Source: Methylococcaceae bacterium (GTDB taxonomy: Bacteria; Pseudomonadota; Gammaproteobacteria; Methylococcales; Methylococcaceae). Taken from it: 49,010 nt of DNA. The position numbers and the translations under genes are program-made. The stretch spans positions 1 through 49,010 of the forward strand of contig SCQD01000287.1 in assembly GCA_004299145.1 (NCBI GenBank). The letters run 5' to 3'. The notes under the pieces were generated by a model. The model was not told the origin of the DNA. It searched no databases and worked only from the letters and a program-made list of their open reading frames with translations. Below are positions 38,158 to 48,011 of the stretch, one piece after another (positions within the stretch are counted from its first letter, which is position 1; every line of letters starts with the position of its first letter).

Positions 38158-39255
38158 TCAAGCCTCAGCCGCCCCCCGCCTCAGCCGCACCGCCCGCGCC
38201 AGGTTATCCAACAAAGCGACGGTATCCTCCCAGCCGATGCAGGCGTCGGTGATGCTCTGGCCGTAAACCAGTTCACAACCCGGCGTCAGCGCCTGATTGC
38301 CGGCGACCAGATGGCTTTCCACCATGACGCCGCAAATGCGGCTATCGCCCCCGGCGATTTGCCGGGCGACGTCCCGTCCCACGTCCATCTGGCGCTGGTA
38401 TTGCTTGAGGCTGTTGGCGTGGCTGAAGTCGATCATGATGTTGGGCGGCAGGTTGGCCGCTTCCAGCGCTTGGGCGGTCGCCTCCACGCTGGCCGCCTCG
38501 TAATTGGGCTGCTTGCCGCCGCGCAGGATGATGTGGCTGTCGACGTTGCCGGTGGTGGAAAAAATGGCCGAATGGCCTTTTTTGGTCAGCGACAAAAAGT
38601 GGTGCGGGCAGCGCGCGGCGCTGATGGCGTCCACGGCGACTTTGACGCCGCCGTCGGTGGCGTTTTTAAACCCCACCGGACAGGACAGGCCCGAAGCCAA
38701 TTCACGGTGCGCCTGGCTTTCCGTAGTGCGCGCGCCGATGGCGCCCCAGGCGATCAGGTCGGACAGGTATTGCGGGGTGATCAAGTCCAGGTATTCGGTC
38801 GCCGCCGGCGTGCCCATGTGGGTCAAATCCAGCAGCAGTTTGCGCGCCAGGCGCAAACCCCGGTTGATGTTATAGCTTTCGTTCAAATCCGGGTCGTTGA
38901 TCAGCCCCTTCCAGCCCACGGTAGTGCGCGGTTTTTCAAAATAGACGCGCATCACCAGCAATAAATCCCGGCCCAATAATTCCCGCTGCTCCAGCAGACG
39001 CCGTCCGTATTCGATGGCCGCTTGCGGATCGTGGATGGAGCACGGGCCGATGACGACCAGCAGGCGATCATCATCGCCTTGCAAAATAGCGTGGATGGCG
39101 CGGCGCGCTTCGAACGTCGTGCGGGCGGCCTGCTCGGTAATGGGGTATTCGCGGTGCACTTCCTTGGGCGGGATGACTTCCTTGATCTCGCAAATGCGTA
39201 AATCGTCGGTGGGAAAAGCGTTTGACCTCTCGGCCAGGTTGGATTGGGATTTCAT
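38158..39255 (-). CDS. aroG: 3-deoxy-7-phosphoheptulonate synthase, class I (AroF/G/H type)
   Basis: 365 residues, close to E. coli AroG (350). It joins phosphoenolpyruvate and erythrose 4-phosphate, the first step to aromatic amino acids. Visible motifs: VVIGPCSIHDP, MRVYFEKPRTTVGWKG, the metal and substrate residues in GLSCPVGFKNATDG and IMIDFSHANS, and C-terminal DACIGWEDT. The N-terminal segment (LRICEIKEVIPP) used for feedback binding in E. coli enzymes is present; which amino acid regulates it cannot be told from the sequence. Confidence 0.95.
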   Translation of the reverse strand: MKSQSNLAERSNAFPTDDLRICEIKEVIPPKEVHREYPITEQAARTTFEARRAIHAILQGDDDRLLVVIGPCSIHDPQAAIEYGRRLLEQRELLGRDLLLVMRVYFEKPRTTVGWKGLINDPDLNESYNINRGLRLARKLLLDLTHMGTPAATEYLDLITPQYLSDLIAWGAIGARTTESQAHRELASGLSCPVGFKNATDGGVKVAVDAISAARCPHHFLSLTKKGHSAIFSTTGNVDSHIILRGGKQPNYEAASVEATAQALEAANLPPNIMIDFSHANSLKQYQRQMDVGRDVARQIAGGDSRICGVMVESHLVAGNQALTPGCELVYGQSITDACIGWEDTVALLDNLARAVRLRRGAAEA

Positions 39256-39411
39256 GAATGCGGTTCAGCCAAGAGCGCTGGAATAAAAGTATCGGATGGT
39301 ATGGATAGCGCGTGAAACGCCTATTATGCCACGAGCGGGGTAGGGTAGGCATGGGCACGCCATGTGCGTTGCCGTGATTCTGCCTGCGTTGTCCGTTTCT
39401 GCTGGTCTGCT

Positions 39412-39460
39412 GGTTCCCAACCTCCAGGTTGGGAACCCGGCCCTGGAAGCTCCAGCTTCC
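39412..39460. repeat. Two adjacent hairpins (GGTTCCCAACCT type)
   Basis: A perfect 12-bp stem (39412-39423/39426-39437, GGTTCCCAACCT with 2-nt spacer) is followed by a 7-bp stem (39445-39451/39454-39460, GGAAGCT). They lie in the 505-nt gap 39256-39760 between aroG and the TPS gene. Probably a dispersed repeat; may also end transcription from the TPS gene. Confidence 0.7.
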
Positions 39461-39484
39461 CGTACAAGGACGGGCAATCCGGTT

Positions 39485-39738
39485 TTATCCACCGTTTCTG
39501 TGGATAAAAGTGTGCACAACATCGGGAAAAGCGACTCTGAACACCGTGGTTACAGGCTTTGCTTCAGCTTGGTCAAAAAGTTCCCAATGCACTGGGCCGG
39601 CTGGGTTGTTCGCTGTAACCAATTGAAAATAATGAACTATTGCGGATTTTTGCCACAGGACGACAGCCGCAGCCGGCTTTCCATCTCCTTGGGCGCGGCC
39701 TGGTTGGCTGTCAAGTCTTGACAGTGGATAACTTTGCC
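39485..39738. repeat. About 250-bp repeat with DnaA-box-like ends, copy 1
   Basis: Begins TTATCCACC, then a 5-nt spacer, then TGTGGATAA (39499-39507), whose complement is the exact DnaA box TTATCCACA. It ends with the palindrome TGTCAAG-T-CTTGACA (39709-39723) joined to AGTGGATAA (39723-39731). The first about 110 nt and the last about 35 nt match copy 2 closely; the middle differs but has the same length and in this copy pairs GACAGCC with GGCTGTC. It stops about 23 nt after the TPS gene stop. Confidence 0.8.
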
Positions 39739-39760
39739 TGGAGCAGGTGATTTTGCGGTT

Positions 39761-40681
39761 TTAATCGCCGTTTGTGCCGGTCCGGTTCGGTTTTTTCAGC
39801 GCGGCGGCGTCCTGCGCTTCCAAAACAATATTGCCTGCGGCGTCCAGTTTCAGGGCATTGGCGCCGATTTCGCCATGGCCGGTCAGCGTGCCGGCAAATG
39901 CATCCACCGCGTCGCCGGTCAGCATTTTTTCCAGGTTGAGCGCCTGGTCGCCGGATGCCTGGATGTTGTAGCGGATTTCCGGTGCGTCCAGATTGGAGAT
40001 GTTCAGCGCTTTGCCTGCTTCCAGCATGATGTCCCCTTCCGCGTTGTGCAAAACGCCGTCGTCGTTGTCGTCCGGCGCCAGCAACAACACGGCGCCGGCT
40101 TTGCCCTCATGAATCAGGCCGTGGGTTTCCCAGTCCGGCGCACTCAGGTTGTCGAAGGCGTTGGTGCCTTTGATAAAACCGTTGTTGCTGTGCATGGTCG
40201 ATGCGATAAAGCCGGCCATGCCATTTCCCCCCATGTCACTTATCGTGCCTGGACCAAAAATAATGCCGTTGGGATTGATGAGGTAAACGCGCCCTTTGGA
40301 GATCAACTGGCCCATCACCCGGCTGAGGTCTTGGCCTACCACGCGGTTGAGTACCGCACTGCTGGCGCTTGACTGGATAAAGCGGGTAACTTCGTTTCGA
40401 GCTATGGAAAAGCCCTGCCAATTGATGATGGCGCTGGGAGTATTGGTGATGTTCAGCCGGCCAGGCTGGCTTGCGTTGAACCCCGCCGTGCCGTGGGCGA
40501 TCACCGGAGCGACCGGACCGGCCGTCGCCGGGATGGCGCAAAGGCATAGCCATGCGGAGATCGCCGCCAAGTTCAACGGGTGCCGGCGGTCCGGTAGTTG
40601 GCTGTTTTGTTTGACCACATCTATTCCCCTGTTTTTCGATCCCGGCCAAGATTGAAGCGGCTGCTTAATCACCACGCACAC
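39761..40681 (-). CDS. Short TPS-domain (filamentous haemagglutinin N-terminal) exoprotein
   Basis: 306 residues from a GTG at 40681 (no ATG is available; start uncertain). A signal peptide is seen after a long leader (LNLAAISAWLCLCAIPATAG). The TPS domain motifs NITNTPSAIINWQGFSI, FIQSS, LNRV and NPNGIIFGPG are clear; this domain docks on a TpsB outer-membrane transporter. The beta-helix that normally continues for hundreds to thousands of residues is absent: the protein ends at TGTNGD, just before repeat copy 1, so it may be truncated. No tpsB partner is encoded nearby. If expressed it could only be a small secreted fragment. Confidence 0.85.
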   Translation of the reverse strand: MCVVIKQPLQSWPGSKNRGIDVVKQNSQLPDRRHPLNLAAISAWLCLCAIPATAGPVAPVIAHGTAGFNASQPGRLNITNTPSAIINWQGFSIARNEVTRFIQSSASSAVLNRVVGQDLSRVMGQLISKGRVYLINPNGIIFGPGTISDMGGNGMAGFIASTMHSNNGFIKGTNAFDNLSAPDWETHGLIHEGKAGAVLLLAPDDNDDGVLHNAEGDIMLEAGKALNISNLDAPEIRYNIQASGDQALNLEKMLTGDAVDAFAGTLTGHGEIGANALKLDAAGNIVLEAQDAAALKKPNRTGTNGD

Positions 40682-40843
40682 TGCAATAAGCGAAAGCTAT
40701 TGGCAATGCCGGCTAATGCAAAATGCGTAACCGGTCACGCAAACAGGGGGGCGCCCATTGATTCGTAATCCCTGAGCCAGCCGTGAGGAAGCCAGTGAAA
40801 GCGGTCTGTTCGTCCCTGCCTGTAGCTGCTGTTGCCACTGGGG

Positions 40844-41097
40844 TTATCCACCGTTTCTGTGGATAAAAGTGTGCACAACATCGGGAAAAGCAACGCCGGG
40901 CGGCGTGGTTACTGGCTTGGCTTCAGCTTGATCAAAAAGTTCCCAATTGTTTGACTTGGTTAAAGAGTCCTGTTCAACCTATTGATATTGCAGGGTATTT
41001 TTGTTTTTTCGTTACGAGGTGGCGGCGCCGTCCGGCCGGCAGCCTGGACCGGCGCCATCTAATTTGCTGTCAAGTCTTGACAGTGGATAACTTTGCT
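40844..41097. repeat. About 250-bp repeat with DnaA-box-like ends, copy 2
   Basis: Same layout as copy 1: TTATCCACC (40844-40852), TGTGGATAA (40858-40866), and at the end TGTCAAG-T-CTTGACA (41068-41082) plus AGTGGATAA (41082-41090). The distance from first to last box is 246 nt in both copies. The middle is AT-rich and then forms GGCGCC-GTCC...GGAC-CGGCGCC. It sits in the 519-nt gap 40682-41200, upstream of the TPS gene; 40682-40843 shows nothing recognisable. Confidence 0.8.
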
Positions 41098-41127
41098 TGA
41101 AAGGAGGGGCAATGTTGTTGAAGTAAG

Positions 41128-41161
41128 CCCCTCTCCCGCGGGAGAGGGGTTGGGGTGAGGG
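41128..41161. repeat. Palindromic repeat, un-nested copy (CCCTCTCCCG type)
   Basis: CCCCTCTCCCG/CGGGAGAGGGG is a perfect 22-bp palindrome followed by TTGGGGTGAGGGC. It lies 40 nt after the opgD stop and is the intact form of the repeats found broken up in mfd and trmB. Confidence 0.85.
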
Positions 41162-41200
41162 CCTGATGCGCTGGCTATCGCGGTTGTTTCCCGGCGCGGT

Positions 41201-42757
41201 TCAACCGGGTTGCCACTGGTATAGCCAGGTTTCCGATACGGCAGAGCCCTGGCCGTCACGCAAGTACAAACGCAGGTCGACCGGGTCCGCGCCATCCGGC
41301 ACCAGGTCGAAGTTGCAGCGCCAGCCGTTCAGCTCTTTGATGGGCCGGGCGGCGGCGGCTTCGATGCGGCCTTTCGACGCGGTGACCACGGGCTCCAGTT
41401 TGTCCTTCCAGCCCAGTTCCGCCAAGCGTCCGCCGCGAAAATCGACGACGAATTTACGCGAGTACACCGTTTGCTTTTGGCCGGGGATTCCGCCAACGCC
41501 GGTGCGGGTGGCGATGACTTCGCCATTGTTGGGACGCACCGGTGGTTCGTTGCCCCAGTACATGCGGTAGGCAAACGACAGGCGCTGGCCGGGCACGACC
41601 GGTTCGACCGGGTTCCAGAAAGCCACGATGTTGTCGAACGTTTCATCCTGGGTGGCCAGTTCCACCAACTGCACCGCGCCCTTGCCCCAATCGCCCAGCG
41701 GTTCTATCCACAATGACGGGCGCTTGTCGTAATAAGCGCCGTCGTCCTGGTAGTGGTCGAAATTCCGGTCGCGCTGCAACAGGCCGAAGCCACGCGGATT
41801 GGTGTCGAAAAACGAATTCAGGCGGGTAAACGGCGGATTCATCAACGGGCGCCAGATCCATTCGCCGGAACCGGTATGCATGGACAGGCCGTCGGTGTCG
41901 TGGATTTCCGGGCGAAAATCATCGCCACGGCGTCTATCGTATTCGCTGTGCTGGAACATGGAAGTCATGGGGGCTATCCCCAAGCGCTCGATGGGCTTGC
42001 GCGGGAACAAATGCGCTTCCACCTGCATCACCGTGGGCTCGCCGGCGGTGACGGCAAAGCTGTAAGCGCCCGTGGTGCTGGGGCTGTCCAGCAGGGCGTG
42101 TATCATCACCGTATGCGAGTCCGGCGCCGGCCGCTCCAGCCAGAACGCGCGAAAATCAGGAAATTCTTCTTCACGGCTCATGCCGGTATCGATCGCCAGA
42201 CCGCGCGCCGACAGGCCGTATTGCATGGTGCTGCCGACCGCGCGGAAATAGCTGGCACCGAGAAAAGAAAACATGTCCCGCTCGAAATCGCCCCTGACCG
42301 ACATGCGGAAACCGGCAAAACCCAGATCGCCGGGATGTGAGGGCGGTTTCACCTTGGGGCCGAAATCGAACAGCTTGCGCGAATAGGTAATGGGGAAAGC
42401 TTTATCGCCCACCACTTCGTGCAGCATCACCGGCTTTTTGAAAAACAGGCCCAAATGGAACAAGCGGGCTTGAAAGTTCAGGTCTTGCTTGGCCCACAGC
42501 ACTTTGTCGGCGCGAAACTTGATGGACTGGTAAGCGTCCCAGTCCAGGTCGGCCACCCAGCCCGGCAGGGCGGCGCCGGGGCCGGCATAAGGCGATTGCG
42601 CCAAGGTTTGCGCCTGTTCCAGCAACCAGTCCTTACTGAAGGGCACGCCTTCGGCCTTGCTTTTGGCTTCCGCCCGACCCGATGCCAAAGGCGCGATAGC
42701 AGCCCAGGCGGCCAAAGCCCCAATCCGGTTGAACAGTTCTCGACGCGTCATCGGCAT
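41201..42757 (-). CDS. opgD: Periplasmic glucans biosynthesis protein D
   Basis: 518 residues. The N-terminus has a twin-arginine signal (MTRRELFNRIGALA, cleavage near AEA), as in E. coli OpgD, so it is exported folded. The body is parallel to OpgG (SYFRAVG, GLSARGLAIDTG, DFRPEIHDTDGL and WIEPLGDWG; the end SETWLYQW). OpgD adjusts the structure of the periplasmic glucans. It lies 21 kb from opgGH, alone, between repeats and tex. Confidence 0.94.
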   Translation of the reverse strand: MPMTRRELFNRIGALAAWAAIAPLASGRAEAKSKAEGVPFSKDWLLEQAQTLAQSPYAGPGAALPGWVADLDWDAYQSIKFRADKVLWAKQDLNFQARLFHLGLFFKKPVMLHEVVGDKAFPITYSRKLFDFGPKVKPPSHPGDLGFAGFRMSVRGDFERDMFSFLGASYFRAVGSTMQYGLSARGLAIDTGMSREEEFPDFRAFWLERPAPDSHTVMIHALLDSPSTTGAYSFAVTAGEPTVMQVEAHLFPRKPIERLGIAPMTSMFQHSEYDRRRGDDFRPEIHDTDGLSMHTGSGEWIWRPLMNPPFTRLNSFFDTNPRGFGLLQRDRNFDHYQDDGAYYDKRPSLWIEPLGDWGKGAVQLVELATQDETFDNIVAFWNPVEPVVPGQRLSFAYRMYWGNEPPVRPNNGEVIATRTGVGGIPGQKQTVYSRKFVVDFRGGRLAELGWKDKLEPVVTASKGRIEAAAARPIKELNGWRCNFDLVPDGADPVDLRLYLRDGQGSAVSETWLYQWQPG

Positions 42758-42949
42758 ACTCTAGTCCTCGCTAATGATTGAAAGGTGAATTCGACAGGAC
42801 ACTTTACCCAGCGCGGTAAGCATAGTCCACTGATGGGGAGGGGGTGCGCTGGTGGGCACAACTCCCGGCCCAGCTCCCTTGTTTCATTCCGCCGTTGCGA
42901 TAAGCGTTGGAGTAATGTTGTCGAAACAAGCTTCGGAATGTGTTGCGCT

Positions 42950-45280
<2,331 letters not shown>

Positions 45281-45322
45281 GGGGTATGGAGTTCCGTGGT
45301 GGTTGAAGATATTCAGTGATGA

Positions 45323-45745
45323 TCAGGCAGGGTTTTCGCGGCAGTGGCGATGTCTCAATCCGGGGTATACCGCAGCGATGCGAATAAAGTCCTGATCGTT
45401 GTGCAGCAGGATAAGACTATGCTCAATCGCGGTCTGGGCGATCAGGCAATCCAGCGTGGAACGTACCGTGATGCCTTGTTGCCGGCATTCGACATAGATT
45501 TTTGCCGCTGCGGCGTGGCTGTGCTCCGGGTCGTCGAAACGATAAAAGCGCTGCCCGCAGAAATAGCGGCGCAAACGCTCAAAGGCCTGGCTATGCTGTG
45601 CGCCTTGTAATATTTCCAGGTAAATGGCGTCGGTGATGCCCACCGCCAGCGGATTGGCCAACAGCGCATCAAGCAAGTCGACGTGCGGAGCAGGGCTGCC
45701 GCGCAGATAGTCGATCCAGATCGACGTGTCGACCAGATACGTCAA
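45323..45745 (-). CDS. vapC: PIN-domain toxin VapC
   Basis: 140 residues. The acidic PIN residues D6 (YLVDTS), E44 (YLEILQG), D99 (TLDCLIA) and D117/D119 (HNDQDF) are all present, so the ribonuclease should be active. VapC toxins cut initiator tRNA or rRNA. The ATG overlaps the vapB stop by 4 nt. Confidence 0.93.
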   Translation of the reverse strand: MTYLVDTSIWIDYLRGSPAPHVDLLDALLANPLAVGITDAIYLEILQGAQHSQAFERLRRYFCGQRFYRFDDPEHSHAAAAKIYVECRQQGITVRSTLDCLIAQTAIEHSLILLHNDQDFIRIAAVYPGLRHRHCRENPA

Positions 45746-45951
45746 TCGGCAATCCGGTCGCCACGCAGGCTTTTATAGTCGTAATCTTCGCGAATGCCGC
45801 CCGTGCCTTTCAAGTCGCGCACGTCCAGCCGCTTGCGGAAAGCGACAAACTCGCGCAAGGCCTGTTCGACCAGTTCGCATTTGGTTTTGATCCGGCTCAG
45901 CCGCATGGCTTCCTGCACCAGTTGGTCGTCCAGCACAATATTGGTACGCAT
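45742..45951 (-). CDS. vapB: Antitoxin VapB
   Basis: 69 residues. MRTNIVLDDQLVQEAMRLS and KTKCELVEQALREFV are the ribbon-helix-helix type seen in VapB partners of this VapC group; the C-terminal Gly/Asp/Tyr-rich tail would fill the toxin active site. A perfect AGGAGG lies at 45961-45966. It precedes and is translationally coupled to vapC and should repress the operon. Confidence 0.92.
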   Translation of the reverse strand: MRTNIVLDDQLVQEAMRLSRIKTKCELVEQALREFVAFRKRLDVRDLKGTGGIREDYDYKSLRGDRIAD

Positions 45952-45956
45952 GGTTG

Positions 45957-45974
45957 TACACCTCCTGATGTGTA
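45957..45974. promoter_or_regulatory. Candidate VapBC operator over the ribosome-binding site
   Basis: TACAC (45957-45961) and GTGTA (45970-45974) form an inverted repeat whose spacer carries the vapB Shine-Dalgarno AGGAGG. A second palindrome ATGTACAT lies about 30 nt further upstream. Autoregulation by a VapBC complex at such sites is usual for the family. Confidence 0.5.
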
Positions 45975-46481
45975 TTCTGGCGTCAAGACGCAGCTATGTA
46001 CATGTTTTTCTGCGTGTGTACCTGGTTTTCCGTGTTTGTTGTAGGGGCCGGCGTTGCGCTTCGTGGTTCATAAGGCAAGCCCATCAAATGGTGGTCAAAA
46101 TCGTTGCATTTTTAATGGGTTTGTAATCCTAGGACTACATACAGGCACAGCGGTGCCGTGATACTGTTTGTAACGCCAAGATCAGTTGAATTCAATGCGG
46201 CAATTGCCGGTTTTTTGACTTATTCATGGTTTCGGCGGGCCGGCGTACATGACTGAGGTTTTTGTTCTTGGTGCGAAACGGCGGCTGAATTTGTGCGGCT
46301 ACGCGGCATGAAGTGGTATCTGTGTTTGGTGATGGTTTTTTGCCGGCAAAGGCTGGCATGGAAAATTCGTGCGTCAGTTTTCATGCATAAAACAGATGGT
46401 TTATGCGTCAAAAATGAGGGCTAATTCTTGTTAGGCATGGAATTATGCAATTGATATGGTTTCTACCGCGTTTAGCTATCT
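45975..46481. other. Non-coding, AT-richer gap
   Basis: No convincing gene in either strand. The stretch lacks good ribosome-binding sites; it contains AATCCTAGGACTA (46127 area) and a run GGCAATTGCCGGTTTTTT near 46200 whose arms GGCAATTGCC are a perfect palindrome followed by T residues, which could end plus-strand transcription. Base composition changes here towards AT, marking the start of the accessory region. Confidence 0.4.
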
Positions 46482-47024
46482 ATGGGTCCAATCACTTATT
46501 CTCTATGTCAGAAACCGGTCATTGGCCCTGCCATGTGGATGTTATTCCTTTGCGTATTTCCGCCGCTTTTTTCCGGCGAGATGATTGATCTAAATATCGG
46601 CGATGCAACGATGAAAACTTCATTTCACGTTCCAGTAGAAAAAATATACCCTTTAGATATCACATTTGAGTTTCCTTCTGTCGAAGCACGCCTAAGCGAT
46701 CAAATCGTTGGAGACAGATATAACGAGGACTGCAATGGCGATATTCGTTACGAAGAAATTCCCGAGATTCGCCGAACAGGTCTGGGGCGACCTATTCCGT
46801 TTAGAATCGTTGTTCGCAAAAAGGCAGATGAGTCTATTGTTCTTGATCGAACCATCGTATCGCTATGTATTACATCCCACGGCGGGAAAGATAAGGTGAG
46901 AACCATTGGATATTTACCCCTTGCGATTGGTGATTATGTTGCTGAAGTAATGAATCTTGAGAAGCAAGCTGGTCTAGCAGGCGTCAAAACTACTATCGGG
47001 TTATATGGCGGTCATGGCAAGTAA
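46482..47024 (+). CDS. DUF5625-like exported protein
   Basis: 180 residues (an ATG at 46533 would give 163 and a tighter leader). A hydrophobic segment (MWMLFLCVFPPLF) is a likely Sec signal. The mature part matches the DUF5625 pattern: FHVPVEKIYPLDITFEF, then PIPFRIVVRKK, then CITSHGG...RTIG and a C-terminal strand KTTIGLYGG. Function unknown; these proteins are mostly beta and often occur next to polymorphic toxin or accessory genes. Codon use is more AT-rich than in the core genes to the left. Confidence 0.65.
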   Translation: MGPITYSLCQKPVIGPAMWMLFLCVFPPLFSGEMIDLNIGDATMKTSFHVPVEKIYPLDITFEFPSVEARLSDQIVGDRYNEDCNGDIRYEEIPEIRRTGLGRPIPFRIVVRKKADESIVLDRTIVSLCITSHGGKDKVRTIGYLPLAIGDYVAEVMNLEKQAGLAGVKTTIGLYGGHGK

Positions 47025-47067
47025 GAAGACAACTATAACCCTGTTTTTCAAGGTCGTGGCTGGGAGT

Positions 47068-47148
47068 GAATAGGGGGGGTAGGGGCAGGTCTAACATTCC
47101 AATATAACCTTCCAATCATTTGTTGGATTATGAGAACTGACCCTATTC
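47068..47148. repeat. Palindromic repeat left of the HigBA cassette
   Basis: Outer arms GAATAGGG (47068-47075) and CCCTATTC (47141-47148) enclose a middle that shares ACATTCCA...ACCTTCCAATCATTTG and TTGGATTRTGAGAAC with the repeat at 47896. Inner ATCATTTGTTGGAT-like arms also pair (CCAATC...GATTGG type). The stems differ between the two copies but stay complementary. Confidence 0.8.
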
Positions 47149-47195
47149 CCCTGTACTCCAGGCGCATTTAAAGGATATGTTATTATCTCATCCGC

Positions 47196-47528
47196 ATGAA
47201 CTACACCATCAGCTACTACAGCGAGGCGGTTGAAGTGGATATTCTTGGACTGCCTGAGACATTGCAAGCGCGTTACGTGACGCTGACGCGGCGCATGATT
47301 AAGGTGGGGGCAAATTTAGGCGAGCCGCATACCGAGTCCATGGGCAATGGCCTGTTTGAACTGCGGTTGAAAGGCGTTGAAGGGATCGCCCGTGTGTTCT
47401 ATTGCACCCTGGTGGGACAGCGCATCGTGATGCTGCACAGCTTTATCAAGAAGACACCCAAAACCCCGCCCCGCGAGCGGCGGATAGCCCAAACCCGAAT
47501 GAAGGAGATCAAAGATGCGAACCCATGA
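47196..47528 (+). CDS. higB: RelE/HigB-type toxin (phage Gp49-like)
   Basis: 110 residues. ISYYSEAVEVDILGLPETL, the central HTESMGNGLFELRLKG and IARVFYCTLVGQRIVMLHSF are typical of the Gp49/HigB family, ending in a basic KKTPKTPPRE segment. Such toxins cut mRNA on the ribosome. The gene comes before its antitoxin and overlaps it by 14 nt, the order typical of higBA. Confidence 0.9.
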   Translation: MNYTISYYSEAVEVDILGLPETLQARYVTLTRRMIKVGANLGEPHTESMGNGLFELRLKGVEGIARVFYCTLVGQRIVMLHSFIKKTPKTPPRERRIAQTRMKEIKDANP

Positions 47529-47802
47529 CGAAATGATTGCCGAGATGCTGAAAAACCCCGCCGTTCGCGCCGAGGTTGAGCGACTGGAGCAGGAAGAAAT
47601 GCCGATGTTCGACGCCATTTTGGCGGCACGCAAGGCCGCCGGGCTGACTCAGGCGCAGATAGCGGAGCGCATGGGCACGAAAGTGCCCGCCGTTGCCCGA
47701 TTGGAAAACGCGCTTGTCACCGGCACATCTTCGCTTTCGCTTAATACTCTACGTAAATATGCGACGGCGTTGGGCAAAAAGCTGGAGGTGCGTTTGGCGT
47801 AG
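47515..47802 (+). CDS. higA: HigA antitoxin, XRE-type
   Basis: 95 residues. A helical N-terminus (about 1-35) and an XRE helix-turn-helix (RKAAGLTQAQIAERMGTKV then PAVARLE). It should neutralise the toxin encoded just upstream and repress the promoter. GGAG lies in the toxin gene 8 nt before the ATG. Confidence 0.9.
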   Translation: MRTHDEMIAEMLKNPAVRAEVERLEQEEMPMFDAILAARKAAGLTQAQIAERMGTKVPAVARLENALVTGTSSLSLNTLRKYATALGKKLEVRLA

Positions 47803-47895
47803 GCCGAGGATAGAGCTATGACCCAAAAAATTAAAATTGCCGGCCTGCCCGAATTCGACATTTAACAAAAGCTGGGCGGGCGGCAGAAAGAAGGT

Positions 47896-47967
47896 GAGCG
47901 GGGTCAGTTTTACATTCCAGCATGACCTTCCAATCATTTGTTGGATTGTGAGAACCTGACCCCGCTC
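47896..47967. repeat. Palindromic repeat right of the HigBA cassette
   Basis: 72 bp with perfect 12-bp ends GAGCGGGGTCAG/CTGACCCCGCTC (47896-47907, 47956-47967). The centre matches the left repeat. GGGGTCAG-type palindromes are often dispersed copies mobilised by Y1 (REP-associated) transposases; none is encoded here. Confidence 0.8.
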
Positions 47968-48011
47968 CCCCTTACTACCCGTTTCCGTGACCCCGTTTCC
48001 GCCCTTTTTCT

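Noticed and set aside
39485-41097. Chromosomal replication origin
   Set aside because: DnaA-box-like sequences are present, but there are only a few per repeat, no box cluster with a 13-mer type AT-rich region, and no dnaA, gyrB, parA or gidA nearby.
46220-46411. 63-codon minus-strand frame in the gap after vapB
   Set aside because: No ribosome-binding site, unusual composition (basic and Cys/His scattered) and no neighbours; likely chance.
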